64,000 nucleotides of DNA from Paenibacillus glycanilyticus (GCF_030161375.1 NZ_BSSQ01000018.1:186001-250000), one strand, 5' to 3'. Shown: positions 49,233 to 58,794, counted from the first letter of the stretch. Program-made: numbers and translations. The notes: generated by a model from the letters alone, not told the origin.

Positions 49233-50084
49233 TTACACGTCGTATTCCAATTCCTTGCGGGCCCGGTCAATCCACTCCAGAGGCGTAGGCGTCTCTTCCG
49301 CCTTGTACTCGTAAGCGCCCATCTTAAGGTTGAGCTCGAAACGGTTGCGCTCCGACTTCTCGGACTCGTTGATCTCCGCTAGCCTGCTTCGGAGCCGGTT
49401 CATGACGATATCCGCCCCGTCCCGGTCGGCAAAGAGCAATAGCCCCCACATCGGGTTGTCCTGGGCTAGCATATAGAGCGAATCATTCGCCCGGATGCTT
49501 GTCTGGCTGATGGCCGAAATGTTGTATACCGCCGCATTCAGCTGCTCCTCGCCAATCATGCGCCTCAGTTCATGCCAGTACTTCACGTTCAGTACGAGCA
49601 GCGTCAGCGGGATGTGATACCGGTCGGACAACGCCATAAATACGGTTGCGTCCTTTTGGAAAGAGAGCATATTTTTCAAATTCGTATTCTCATCCATCGT
49701 AGCGAGCGAAGAATTCCTCTTCTTAAGCGCGTCGTTCTCCTCCTGCAGCAGCTTGCTCGCTTGCGTGAACATCCAGGTGATCGCCGTGAACACCGGAGTC
49801 ATAATAAGCCAGAAGTAGCTTTGGATGGTCACGACATCGCCCTGAACAACCGTCTGATAGATCGTAAACGTCCCGTAGCCGAACACAAACAGGATGTTGA
49901 GGATCAGCCCTGCGGTAATGGCCGTGAAGTACGTGATGATCGCAATCAGAAAGGCCACGTTCAGGAGGACGATATTCTGCAAATAAAGATTCGGATCACG
50001 CGATGTAAACACGATGCTGATGAAGCACGCGATGAACAGCAGCAGGAAGCCGCCATCCGATAACAAGCTTGCGTTACGCCTCAT
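49233..50084 (-). CDS. ydaK: Degenerate GGDEF membrane protein, c-di-GMP receptor (YdaK-like)
   Basis: 283-residue protein with four membrane helices in the first 110 residues and a GGDEF fold after a short coil. The active-site motif is gone: where GGDEF should be (residues 207-211) the sequence reads AQDNP. The allosteric I-site is intact: RAND at 198-201, exactly five residues before. It should therefore bind c-di-GMP without making it, as Bacillus subtilis YdaK does, and switch on polysaccharide synthesis by the same operon. AGGAGG precedes the ATG, 5 bases after the BcsB-like gene ends. Confidence 0.88.
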   Translation of the reverse strand: MRRNASLLSDGGFLLLFIACFISIVFTSRDPNLYLQNIVLLNVAFLIAIITYFTAITAGLILNILFVFGYGTFTIYQTVVQGDVVTIQSYFWLIMTPVFTAITWMFTQASKLLQEENDALKKRNSSLATMDENTNLKNMLSFQKDATVFMALSDRYHIPLTLLVLNVKYWHELRRMIGEEQLNAAVYNISAISQTSIRANDSLYMLAQDNPMWGLLLFADRDGADIVMNRLRSRLAEINESEKSERNRFELNLKMGAYEYKAEETPTPLEWIDRARKELEYDV

Positions 50085-50089
50085 GATAC

Positions 50090-52174
50090 CTACCTCCTCC
50101 TCTTCTTCCGGTTCCGATGCTTGCGGACAAGGAACACAAGCGATACGAGCACAAGAACAAGCACTAGCATAATCGCGATTATAAACGTAACCACGTCGCT
50201 GCGGTCAATCACTTGAGTGAGCACGGGCGGAGCTTCCGGCTCCGCTTCTTTCTTGAAGCGGTAAGCGTGAATCTGTCCGTCCTTATCGATCATCGCGCCA
50301 TCGCCGTATATTTTATACAGGTTGCCCGCTTGTCCGAGCAGCTTCGATGCTAGATAAGCATATTCGGAGCTGCTTCCCGTCACCGCCAGGAAGCCATGCC
50401 CCTTGCCGTACGGCGAGTCGATCAGCTGCAGCGTTCCGATTCTTTTGCCGTAACCTTCTTCAATGCTGATCTTCTCGTTGGACAAGAACCCTTCGCCTGT
50501 CTTGTCATATTGGAAATACAGCTTGTTATTGTTATCCCGGATATATCGGTTGTTGGCGTAGGAGCCAATCGCGATAATCTGCCGGTCTTTCAGCTCGCTC
50601 TCCGCCACCTTGTCCGTATAGAACCGGATTTCGCCCGTATTGGAGGCCGCGTATTGTCCCATCAAATTGAACAAATTCGATACCGCGGCATAGGTGTAGT
50701 TGTCTTGCGTTTGCGGCAGAACAACCGCAACCCGGTTGTAACTGCCATCCCTTAGGAAAGGATACGGGTAGTTGTTAAACAACATGTCCGTACGGTCCTT
50801 CGTGTTGAGCTGCAGCATGGAATCCGGGGAGACAAAGGCCCATGGCATCTGTTGCTCATTCCCGGTACATAACGTATTTTGAAGCTCCAGGTCAAAAGCA
50901 GTTGTAATCGTGAAGTTGCCGGAGATGCCCAGGTTCTTAGGAATGGTCAATTCCAAGTTATCGCCGCCGGCACGTTCGGCGCTTAGCTTCTTGCTGCCGA
51001 TCGGAACGTTGTTAACAAGCACCGTAACCATCGAGCGGTTGAAATCCAGATTCGTCGCATAGCGGAAATCCAGGCTTAACTTGCTGGCTTCGGCAACGGA
51101 ACGGTTGCTTGGCAACGAGATGAAATAGTTCTTCTCCCGATGGGATGGCCCCGTCACCGTATCGCCAGATCCCGTAAGCGGGAAGTAACGGCTAATACTA
51201 AGGGCTGGCGTATCCACGTCCGTCGTTTTATCGACTAACTTGGATGAGCTTGCAAGTTGTTCCATAAGAGCGGCATTCCCTACGAACCGCCCTGCCTTTT
51301 TCAATAACTCCTCATTATCCGAAGTCACGACAAGGAGCGACGCCGATCCGCTTTGAATCAATTGAATCAAAGCCTGATCCTGGAGCGATGCCTTATTCAG
51401 CTTCGCGCGGATGTCCGCCGGGAGATGTTGCGCCAGCCCAACGAGTACGCCAAGCGGCTTGTTATTCGCATTCTCGGCGCTATAAGGCAACAGCGGAATG
51501 ACGGTCGTATTGCTTGCATTCGAACCGGTCAATCCGGATAAGGCATAGACGGCAGCCTCCATTTCATTCAAATCGCCTTCTTCCGCTACAAATACGGCTG
51601 CAAGTCCATCCTGCATCGTATCCATGCCGGTGAAATGGCGGTTGAAATCGCGAATGCTGGCACCTACGGGCTTGAGGTCGTAATTAACATTAATCCCCGA
51701 GCTGTCGAAGATTTGCAGCCAGCTTCCCCGCTCCTCGATCGGAGCGCAGATCTGGTTCTCTTTGACCTTGGTCTGAATCGTCCCTTCAATTGTCAGCTCG
51801 TTAACGCCGCTCTTCAAATATTCAAGCGGGATCCCGATGTTGCGGCTCACTTTGCCGCTTCCCGTACCGGGTCTGATTGTATAAAAAGGGTTGCCGTTCA
51901 GCTTAAGCGTTACGACGGACATGTCATTTAACGTAAGCTGAGACACCTGGTAATCCAGCCTGAACGAAGCACCGGACACCTTCCAATATTCCGGCACCTG
52001 GAAAAACTGCTGGGCATACGCGTTTGTTCCGAGCAACGAGGTTTCCGGCATTGGCGTCTCATACGTTTTCTGCGCTCCCGAAGCCGACGCGGAATACACC
52101 CCGGCAAGAGGAGACAGCAACACGGCGAGCAGCAGGATGACCGCTCCTAGACTACGACGGGTTATCTTGTTCAT
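50090..52174 (-). CDS. ydaN: BcsB-like polysaccharide export/synthesis subunit (YdaN-like)
   Basis: 694-residue exported protein with signal peptide (residues 1-33), long beta-rich outer part and one C-terminal membrane helix (VVTFIIAIMLVLVLVLVSLVFLV) before a basic tail. It has the BcsB/YdaN pattern: LLGTNAYAQQFFQVPEYW opening, NLDFNRSMVTVLVNNVPIGSKKL, LSLDFRYA and later NRVAVVLPQTQDNYTY. BcsB partners guide the glucan emerging from the synthase. It is adjacent to the GT2 synthase (15 bases). Confidence 0.82.
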   Translation of the reverse strand: MNKITRRSLGAVILLLAVLLSPLAGVYSASASGAQKTYETPMPETSLLGTNAYAQQFFQVPEYWKVSGASFRLDYQVSQLTLNDMSVVTLKLNGNPFYTIRPGTGSGKVSRNIGIPLEYLKSGVNELTIEGTIQTKVKENQICAPIEERGSWLQIFDSSGINVNYDLKPVGASIRDFNRHFTGMDTMQDGLAAVFVAEEGDLNEMEAAVYALSGLTGSNASNTTVIPLLPYSAENANNKPLGVLVGLAQHLPADIRAKLNKASLQDQALIQLIQSGSASLLVVTSDNEELLKKAGRFVGNAALMEQLASSSKLVDKTTDVDTPALSISRYFPLTGSGDTVTGPSHREKNYFISLPSNRSVAEASKLSLDFRYATNLDFNRSMVTVLVNNVPIGSKKLSAERAGGDNLELTIPKNLGISGNFTITTAFDLELQNTLCTGNEQQMPWAFVSPDSMLQLNTKDRTDMLFNNYPYPFLRDGSYNRVAVVLPQTQDNYTYAAVSNLFNLMGQYAASNTGEIRFYTDKVAESELKDRQIIAIGSYANNRYIRDNNNKLYFQYDKTGEGFLSNEKISIEEGYGKRIGTLQLIDSPYGKGHGFLAVTGSSSEYAYLASKLLGQAGNLYKIYGDGAMIDKDGQIHAYRFKKEAEPEAPPVLTQVIDRSDVVTFIIAIMLVLVLVLVSLVFLVRKHRNRKKRRR

Positions 52175-52189
52175 AACATCACTTCCTTC

Positions 52190-53443
52190 TTAGAACCTTT
52201 CGGTTTTATACCATTTGGCCTCACGTTTAAAAATCACGTCCTTCAAATATTGGTACATGCCATTAGCCGCAACAAGCATCCAGAGCTGGCAATAAGTAAC
52301 GTACATAAGCAATATGATTGCCAGATTTGAAAGGCGCATTTCGCCTTTCTCTGTAATTAGCGTGACAAACGTTCCGACTACAAAGAGCGTAATGGCAAGC
52401 AGCCATAAGTAAAAGCCAAGCCCCGCAATCGTTGTATGTACATAACCAAGCGCATGCAGCACAAGGAGCGCATCCGAAGTTAAGAGCGAGGTGACAAGCA
52501 GGAAATAAATCGATAATAAATATAAAATATCAAATCGGATTTTGCGGGCTTCCGGTTTGAATAACAGCGGAATGTTCTTGACGATGACGTAAATATTCCC
52601 CTTCGCCCAGCGGGTCCGCTGCTTGAACCAGACTTTAACCGTCTGAGGCTCCTGCTCCCAAGTCACCGACTTCGGCTGGAATTTGATCCGGTAGCCCATC
52701 ATGTAGATTCGGAAGCTGATCTCCGTATCTTCGGCAATCGCCTTCGTATCCCAGCCGCCAATCTCCTCCACTATCGATCTTCGCATAATAAAGTTAGTAC
52801 CCGGAATCGTGCAAAGCTTGAACAGCTTCCAACGGCCGGCTTGCGCCATCCATTGAAACGACAACGTCTCGATATTGATAAACCGGGTTAACAGATTCTG
52901 ATCCCGGTTCCTGGTCCGGAATTTCCCAATGACCGCGCCAAGCTTAGCGTCATTAACGATCTCGGCGACCAAATAACGCAGAGCCGTCCGCTCGGGCGTA
53001 TTATCCGCATCATAGATCGCGATAAGCTCCCCCCGACTGCGTTCGAAGCCAATGTTCAGCGCGTTGGATTTGCCTTTGCCGCCTATAACATTATCGGTGT
53101 TGATGATAATGAGATTGCGGCTTTGGTGCTTTTGTTGCAGCTGGCCGAGCAGCGCGCTGCTGTTGTCGGAAGAGTTATCGTTAATGACGATAATCTCGTA
53201 GCGGTCATGCGGGTAGTCTAGCGCAAGCAGCGACTCCACGGTTTTGACAATGACCTTCCCCTCGTTATGCGCCGGCACCATGATCGATACGAATGGTTCT
53301 TCTCCGAGGGGCAGCTCAGGAGGTTTCTCCCCCTCCAGCTTCATGTAATAGAAATAACCGGCAATAATGAGTACCACATTAACAAGCAGCAGTGACCAGA
53401 TGCAGAGCACGCATATGACCATCAGAATATCCGGAATCGTCAT
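52190..53443 (-). CDS. ydaM: Processive family-2 glycosyltransferase (YdaM-like)
   Basis: 417-residue membrane synthase that builds and threads a polysaccharide. One helix at the N-terminus and about four after residue 290 flank the GT-A domain. Motifs: Asp89 in INDNSSD, DAD at 145-147, ED at 238-239 (AIAEDTE) and QRTRW at 275-279, the Q/RxxRW of cellulose- and chitin-type synthases. It lacks a PilZ domain, so c-di-GMP control must come through the degenerate GGDEF protein. It overlaps the DUF2334 gene stop by 4 bases (ATGA). Confidence 0.88.
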   Translation of the reverse strand: MTIPDILMVICVLCIWSLLLVNVVLIIAGYFYYMKLEGEKPPELPLGEEPFVSIMVPAHNEGKVIVKTVESLLALDYPHDRYEIIVINDNSSDNSSALLGQLQQKHQSRNLIIINTDNVIGGKGKSNALNIGFERSRGELIAIYDADNTPERTALRYLVAEIVNDAKLGAVIGKFRTRNRDQNLLTRFINIETLSFQWMAQAGRWKLFKLCTIPGTNFIMRRSIVEEIGGWDTKAIAEDTEISFRIYMMGYRIKFQPKSVTWEQEPQTVKVWFKQRTRWAKGNIYVIVKNIPLLFKPEARKIRFDILYLLSIYFLLVTSLLTSDALLVLHALGYVHTTIAGLGFYLWLLAITLFVVGTFVTLITEKGEMRLSNLAIILLMYVTYCQLWMLVAANGMYQYLKDVIFKREAKWYKTERF

Positions 53444-54996
53444 AGGCTACCTCCCGAATTGTAGTATTTTCTTTTGTACATCCGGTATCCAATGACCAAG
53501 AAAACCGCAAATAACATTAAGGTCGTCACGATGATTACAATTAAGACCCGGCTCTGCACGGAGAACAACCGGTCAATCCCCTCCGCCTGTGCAGGGGGAA
53601 CCGGCACCGCATCCTCCGCCGAAACCGCCTGTTCCTGCAAATCAGCGGGCTGGCCATCCAGCAGCAAGGCACCATGCAAAGATTCCGCCTTGTGCAAACT
53701 GCTGGCAAGGTTATGCGAACCCGACTTGAAGTCCGCGAAGGGAAGCCAGCTGCTCACTAACTTTTGGACGGTCTCTTCCTGCTTGTCTTCGCTCTCGAAC
53801 CAGTTGAAGGTAACTACTACATCGAGCGGGAATACCGGCCATATTTTGTTCTCGTGGCTAACCTGGAGTAAATCCTCGCCCAACATGCTGTATGGCGAAG
53901 AAGGAAATGGCTGCACAGCGTCCTGTTCCGGCGATGAGGCTTTTTCGTTCGGCAGCAGAACGATTGTATCGGAGAAGGCAAAACCGGCTTCCCGCATTGT
54001 GTTCTCCTCCGCCTTGCGCACCTCGCCCGTCATCCCAAGCGGAGCAATGCCCGCTTCGAACAATTGATTAAGAAAATGGTCCATCTGCGCCTTCATATCT
54101 TCTAAGTCTTGCCTATCAGATACGGGAGTAGGAACCTCCACAAGTATGCCACCATTGTAGGATTGCACGGTATGCAAAGCGTCCGTATACCGCTTCATTG
54201 CCGGAGAGTCCATGTTGTTGAACAGCGTACTAACGCTGACGAGGAACGGTATGCCCGCTTCATATAGCTGCTTGGACAGATCCTCTAACCTATCCAAATC
54301 AACAAACGGCGTTATGCCGCGGATAAGCAGATGCGCTTGACCTGAACCTTCCGCCCCCAGCCACTCCTTAAGCACATAGGCAATCGCCATCTCGCTTACG
54401 TTGCCCGGTTCAAAATAAGGCACGTACGCATTGCCGTCCGCCACAAGTCCAAGAGGCGCTTCTATATGGTCATTGGCGGTTACCATTCGTCCAAATGCTT
54501 GGCCTTTGCCTTCACTAATACGGGTAACCCGCTCCATAAAGACATCCTGCGAGATTCCTTCTACCATAAGCTTCAGCGATTGCCTTGCTATCGTCTTTGT
54601 CTGCAAGCCAAGCCTCTCTTGGATCCGCTCCGGAGGAACGGGTCCGATATGAAGCCAATCTCCCGCATATTGAATATGCGTAATCCCGCCGCACAAATCA
54701 TCCGTGTTGCACACGGTGATCAGTTTATGATTCGGGTCCGCCTGTGCCATGCCCGAATCATATTCATCAGCTGCAATTGCCGTTACCTTCACGCCAAACG
54801 AGAGGAGCAGCCGCTGCAAAGCTTCCACGTTGCCAGCCGCCGATGTTCCAAGACCTAAGCTGTCATAAACGAGCAGCACGTTTGCCTGCTTACTCTCTTC
54901 TTGCGCGGACACGGGGGCAGGGACCATTGCAAATACCAGTACGCAAAGACAGATGACGGAGAACAACCAGGCTTTTATTCCAGTCCCTCTATTCAT
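53440..54996 (-). CDS. ydaL: DUF2334-like exported protein (YdaL-like), deacetylase His motif missing
   Basis: 518-residue protein with signal peptide or anchor (residues 6-31, ending VSAQ) and one C-terminal helix (VLIVIIVTTLMLFAVFLVIGYRMY). The middle fits the DUF2334 polysaccharide-deacetylase-like domain. The metal-binding HGYTHQ-type motif is absent: that region reads ILVEVPTPVSD. The usual RxEDxxP also differs (RGITPFVDL). It may be a non-catalytic glycan-binding partner. ATG 54996 follows GGGGG and overlaps the upstream gene by 8 bases. Confidence 0.72.
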   Translation of the reverse strand: MNRGTGIKAWLFSVICLCVLVFAMVPAPVSAQEESKQANVLLVYDSLGLGTSAAGNVEALQRLLLSFGVKVTAIAADEYDSGMAQADPNHKLITVCNTDDLCGGITHIQYAGDWLHIGPVPPERIQERLGLQTKTIARQSLKLMVEGISQDVFMERVTRISEGKGQAFGRMVTANDHIEAPLGLVADGNAYVPYFEPGNVSEMAIAYVLKEWLGAEGSGQAHLLIRGITPFVDLDRLEDLSKQLYEAGIPFLVSVSTLFNNMDSPAMKRYTDALHTVQSYNGGILVEVPTPVSDRQDLEDMKAQMDHFLNQLFEAGIAPLGMTGEVRKAEENTMREAGFAFSDTIVLLPNEKASSPEQDAVQPFPSSPYSMLGEDLLQVSHENKIWPVFPLDVVVTFNWFESEDKQEETVQKLVSSWLPFADFKSGSHNLASSLHKAESLHGALLLDGQPADLQEQAVSAEDAVPVPPAQAEGIDRLFSVQSRVLIVIIVTTLMLFAVFLVIGYRMYKRKYYNSGGSL

Positions 54997-56491
54997 GGCT
55001 GTCCCCCTGTTCCACATTGGCTCCCCATAACCGCCGGCATAAGCAGTCGGCAATCACCCAGAAAGTAACCAAATCAAATACGACTACAAATAAAAACTCG
55101 TGCTTAGACAAGTCGGCGTCTCCCGCGCCAATGACAGCGACAGCCATCGCGCATAATCCCGATGCTGCCATCATGAGAATGACCGGAAGCCGGAGTGCTC
55201 TGCGAAGCGAGCGCGCTTTAACCGCCCTATAGAACGACGGTGAATACAGACCCGCAATAGTAACCATCCAAATCACTACAAATCCGGACGTCTTCGGAAC
55301 CAGCTTTTCTTTCAAATAGCTGTATCCGGCAAAAGCATGCGTAAGCGTTCCAAACGGCTTACCCGCTGACTTTTCATAGTTGCCAAGCTTGGTCCGGTTA
55401 TAAAAGGCGTTGCGCGCAGCCGTCTCGAAGATCTTGCCCGCCGAATCGGGATGGGACAAGTAGTATCTTGCGATGGAAACAAAGTCATATTTATCGAGAA
55501 ACTGCTTCTCCATCTCTTCCGAATCTACGGGTATCGGCGAAAGAAAATCATAATAGGTCGCCCCCCGCAGCACGGAAAACTGCTCGTCAATTCCAAAGAA
55601 GGCCAAAGCTTCTTCCGAATTGTCGGCCGTCATCAGAACCCCCCGCGTCATTGCATGGTATTTATTAATGTTAACGAATTCCTCGGGAATAAGGACGTAC
55701 GTTCCAATTGCTGTAAGAATGAGGATAACGGCTTGCAAGGAAGCAAATAGCCGGAAGATCCTCTCTCTCCGCAAGAAAACAAACAGTATCGCAACAAGCC
55801 CTATAATCAGACCAATCGGAGCATTCTGCTGCTTGCATGTCGTCAGAATTAAGGCGCTTGCTCCAAACAAGAACAGCAGGACATAATCGTTGTATTGGCG
55901 CTGATACAGCAACATCGCCGCGCTGAATAAATACATCAGCGTGATGAGCATGATGCTTTCGCTGTAGAAGGAGTTGAAATACATGACGTAGGCGATGTCT
56001 CCAAACACGAACACAGCCGCGGCCGCTATTCCATAACCCATGCGGCGGGAAGCCCGCCAAGTTGCCGCCTTCACAAGCAAATACACAGCGCCTATGTATA
56101 ACAAGCTATACAAGGAAGCTTGAATCCGAATATCAAAACGTTCGTTATAACCGAGTACTTGGCTGATCCACAGAGACAGTCGGACAAACACGGTCTGCGA
56201 CGACCACAGCATGGCGTTGTTTTCGTTATAATATTGAAAAATTCCATAAGTCCTCACAAAATAGCCTAGCCTTTGACTATCGTAATCCGGCAGGTCGAAG
56301 TACAAGCCGTTGCTATATAGGATCCGGTAAAAGTCCCCATTGTCAGCCATGCCGATATACGGGGGCACAAATAGCTCGATCAATAATATAAACGCGATTC
56401 CGATGGCTGCCAAAGCCGCCGGCGATATGTATTTCTCCAGGACAACATACGCCCGGACAAATGCATGTTTCATGTCTTGAGGTTTGATCAT
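54989..56491 (-). CDS. Polytopic membrane protein, WsfD-like glycan hexosyltransferase candidate
   Basis: 500-residue membrane protein with about ten helices. After the first helix the sequence reads ADNGDFYRIL, matching the type of Asp-rich outer loop seen in GT-C fold enzymes, and resembles WsfD-type proteins of Geobacillus and Paenibacillus S-layer glycan clusters. It would transfer sugar from a lipid carrier outside the membrane. It is an extra gene compared with the five-gene ydaJKLMN operon of Bacillus subtilis. ATG 56491 follows GGGAGGGGG. It sits between the GH8-like and DUF2334 genes in the operon. Confidence 0.65.
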   Translation of the reverse strand: MIKPQDMKHAFVRAYVVLEKYISPAALAAIGIAFILLIELFVPPYIGMADNGDFYRILYSNGLYFDLPDYDSQRLGYFVRTYGIFQYYNENNAMLWSSQTVFVRLSLWISQVLGYNERFDIRIQASLYSLLYIGAVYLLVKAATWRASRRMGYGIAAAAVFVFGDIAYVMYFNSFYSESIMLITLMYLFSAAMLLYQRQYNDYVLLFLFGASALILTTCKQQNAPIGLIIGLVAILFVFLRRERIFRLFASLQAVILILTAIGTYVLIPEEFVNINKYHAMTRGVLMTADNSEEALAFFGIDEQFSVLRGATYYDFLSPIPVDSEEMEKQFLDKYDFVSIARYYLSHPDSAGKIFETAARNAFYNRTKLGNYEKSAGKPFGTLTHAFAGYSYLKEKLVPKTSGFVVIWMVTIAGLYSPSFYRAVKARSLRRALRLPVILMMAASGLCAMAVAVIGAGDADLSKHEFLFVVVFDLVTFWVIADCLCRRLWGANVEQGDSHE

Positions 56492-56527
56492 CTTATGCCC
56501 CCTCCCGCGCATCCGCCATAAGCCGAC

Positions 56528-57697
56528 TCAATAGGCATAAGCCAATAATGCGGTCAAATTATCGAAGGAATAGACTTCCTTCACAGCCTCGTTGCCGAAG
56601 CTCCCCCCAAGCGGACTGCTCTCGTCCCCGATGCGATACTGCTCCATACGCCGCACACTCGCTTGATAAAGCGCTTGATCGCCTATCGTAGAACCAATCA
56701 TCGCCGCGATGGCGTAGGCAGCCGTTGATTGAATATCCGTCACTGGCTGGCCTTCCCTGTCATAACGGCCAAATAAGGTACCCGCCTCGACCAACCGCTT
56801 CAGGTAGCTGACGCTCGCTGGGCGTTCTTCGCCAATCTCCGCCAGATGCAGAATCGTAAGCAGCGACTCGACCGTGTTTATTTCGCCGTCATGATCTCCG
56901 TATTTCTCCGTAGCGTAGCCATACCGGGTTTCATAAAACGGAAACGCATCAGATAAATACCCGCCTTGGACAATTTCAAGCAACGTCTCTTCCAGCTTCC
57001 GTTTCTCCTTGGAAGGAGCGTCCAGTAATCGGAGCGATTGAAAGTCGGCATAACACAACGTTATGAAGTCATTCGTCGTCTTGTAGGTCCAATCGTAAAA
57101 ATCAAAAAGCTTGCCGTTCTGAACATTGTGCAAGTATAGACGAGCACTATATTGATCCGCTTCCCGCCCGTAATCCCCGCCAAAAACCGTCTCCGCCTCA
57201 TGCAAGGAACGGATGATCCGAAGATCGTCTACGGCAGCGTTAAGCGGATACTGTTTGTTATGCAGCGGGCTATACCTGTAGCTGAACCCGGCTTCCGTGA
57301 CAAAAGTCCGTTTCGTCTGCATCCATACCCGGTCGAATGCTTCTTTCTGCCCGGTAAGCGCGTAATAGCGCAGCAATAAACCTGCCGATTCGCTAAGCGT
57401 CTCATGGCCAGTCGCCACCTCCGCCGCCTCGTCCGTTTCCTTATAGTTCGTATAGACGCCGTCCTTGCCAAGCATCTGCCGATCAAGGAATTGCTGCAGT
57501 TTCAGCCGATGCGGCTGAAGCTGGGAAGTGTCCCCGTACCCGCGAGACATCGCAATGGGCTTCTCTTCCCCGCTGGCTTTGTTGTTGCCGTTGCCGGCAA
57601 GATTGCCGCCGAAATACCACCAGATGGCGACCGCTATAGCTGCCAGGGCAACCACGTAACCAACTCGCTTTTTCAACGTCTCCAACCTCATTTGCAT
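56528..57697 (-). CDS. ydaJ: GH8-like glycoside hydrolase (YdaJ/PssZ-like)
   Basis: 389-residue hydrolase anchored by one N-terminal helix (VGYVVALAAIAVAIWWYF). The GH8 barrel shows the likely acid Glu in LSESAGLLL and the likely base Asp in NAAVDDLRIIRSL, as in PssZ of Listeria, which trims its own exopolysaccharide. It is the first gene of the yda-type operon. A start at 57697 has no clear SD; a downstream TTG is possible. Hairpin GGAAATGA/TCATTTCC lies at 57699-57730, directly in front of the start. Confidence 0.78.
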   Translation of the reverse strand: MQMRLETLKKRVGYVVALAAIAVAIWWYFGGNLAGNGNNKASGEEKPIAMSRGYGDTSQLQPHRLKLQQFLDRQMLGKDGVYTNYKETDEAAEVATGHETLSESAGLLLRYYALTGQKEAFDRVWMQTKRTFVTEAGFSYRYSPLHNKQYPLNAAVDDLRIIRSLHEAETVFGGDYGREADQYSARLYLHNVQNGKLFDFYDWTYKTTNDFITLCYADFQSLRLLDAPSKEKRKLEETLLEIVQGGYLSDAFPFYETRYGYATEKYGDHDGEINTVESLLTILHLAEIGEERPASVSYLKRLVEAGTLFGRYDREGQPVTDIQSTAAYAIAAMIGSTIGDQALYQASVRRMEQYRIGDESSPLGGSFGNEAVKEVYSFDNLTALLAYAY

Positions 57698-57698
57698 A

Positions 57699-57903
57699 GG
57701 AAATGAAAAAAATGAGACTCTATCATTTCCTAGTAATTTTACCTGTAAATTTATAGATTCGACGAGCTGTAAATAAAGGAAACGACATTAGTCGACAAAT
57801 TTCTCTCTACCTTAGCATACCTCAAAAGTGTTAGTAATTTATGAGAATTTACTACTATTTTGTTAATTTTCGTTGAACATAAGCTTAATTTTGTGCAAGA
57901 AAA
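57699..57903 (-). promoter_or_regulatory. Upstream region of the yda-type operon with a hairpin at the start codon
   Basis: GGAAATGA (57699-57706) and TCATTTCC (57723-57730) form an eight-base stem with a 16-base loop immediately before the ydaJ start codon. The rest is very AT-rich with no strong sigma-A boxes. No c-di-GMP riboswitch could be folded by eye. Confidence 0.35.
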
Positions 57904-57947
57904 AGAGGAGTTCTTAAGTCATAGCGCTATGACTTAAGAACTCCTCT
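57904..57947 (-). terminator. 44-bp perfect palindrome, terminator of the RMD1-family gene
   Basis: Arms of 22 bases, AGAGGAGTTCTTAAGTCATAGC and its exact complement, meet with no loop at 57925/57926. On the minus strand TTTTTCTT follows, so it should stop the RMD1-family gene that ends at 57958. Confidence 0.85.
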
Positions 57948-57957
57948 ACTAAATTCG

Positions 57958-58794
57958 TCACGGCAGGACGCCGGCAATTTGCAGCACGGTCAGAATGACT
58001 TCGATCACGATCAGAATCACGATAATCCATTCTACAAACAGTCCGCGTATGGAATGGCTGATGGTCGAGAACCCCTCCATAATGTGATGCAGGAACTCCG
58101 TTTTGCTCTTTAAGATCTTATACCGGTCATTCAGCTCAAAATATTCAAACATATTATCGTAAAATCCGCTCGCATCGCTGCTGCTCCATGTAATATCCGG
58201 CTTGTCCAGAATCATGATATAAGCAAGCGTGTTGAATTCGTAGCGCAAAATCTGGGACGTCGTCCGGGCAAGCTCCTTGTTGCCGATCCTAAGCTTCCCT
58301 TTCTCGAGCCTTTCGATCATAAGCTCCAACTTGTCGTGGATTTTTCCAAGCTGCTCTTCGATCTTCTCGAGCGCTACCGACTTGGCCAGCACGGTCGATA
58401 CGAGCTCCGGGTGATAAGCTTCGTACGTGGCCACCTCCACATATTCGTCCGTCAGCTCGAACGTATCCTTTTCCAAGTAATGAAGGCTGTAATCATCGGA
58501 GTAACGGTCGGCGTGGGCAATATCGATGCCGGGCTCGAACGTTTGCACATAACGGAAGAACGCGATAATATCCTGCGGGCGAGAGTTATTAATAAACACA
58601 ATGCTGCCAAAAGAAAACACAAGCACCTGCTGCGCATCGTCTACCCGTTGCTGCAGGATCGACTCCAATATGTCGCCCCTCAGTATTAAGGGCTGCTCCC
58701 ACGTATATTTCTTTGGAATGCCGCAATGAATGGCGATTTGGTTCAAATCGATTTCGTTCGTAATGGCAAAAGCTTTAAAGGTAACTTCCTTCAT
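57958..58794 (-). CDS. RMD1/DUF155-family membrane protein
   Basis: About 278-residue protein with a soluble DUF155 domain followed by a coiled segment (ALEKIEEQLGKIHDKLELMIERLEKGKL) and one C-terminal helix (VEWIIVILIVIEVILTVLQIAGVLP). Core family blocks are VLVFSFGSIVFINNSRPQDI, TLAYIMILDKPDITW and a late DRYKILKSKTEFLHHIME. Yeast Rmd1 and mitochondrial RMND1 are relatives; bacterial function is not known. ATG 58794 follows a weak GAGTG site. It sits between the yda-type operon and a GT2 gene. Confidence 0.8.
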   Translation of the reverse strand: MKEVTFKAFAITNEIDLNQIAIHCGIPKKYTWEQPLILRGDILESILQQRVDDAQQVLVFSFGSIVFINNSRPQDIIAFFRYVQTFEPGIDIAHADRYSDDYSLHYLEKDTFELTDEYVEVATYEAYHPELVSTVLAKSVALEKIEEQLGKIHDKLELMIERLEKGKLRIGNKELARTTSQILRYEFNTLAYIMILDKPDITWSSSDASGFYDNMFEYFELNDRYKILKSKTEFLHHIMEGFSTISHSIRGLFVEWIIVILIVIEVILTVLQIAGVLP

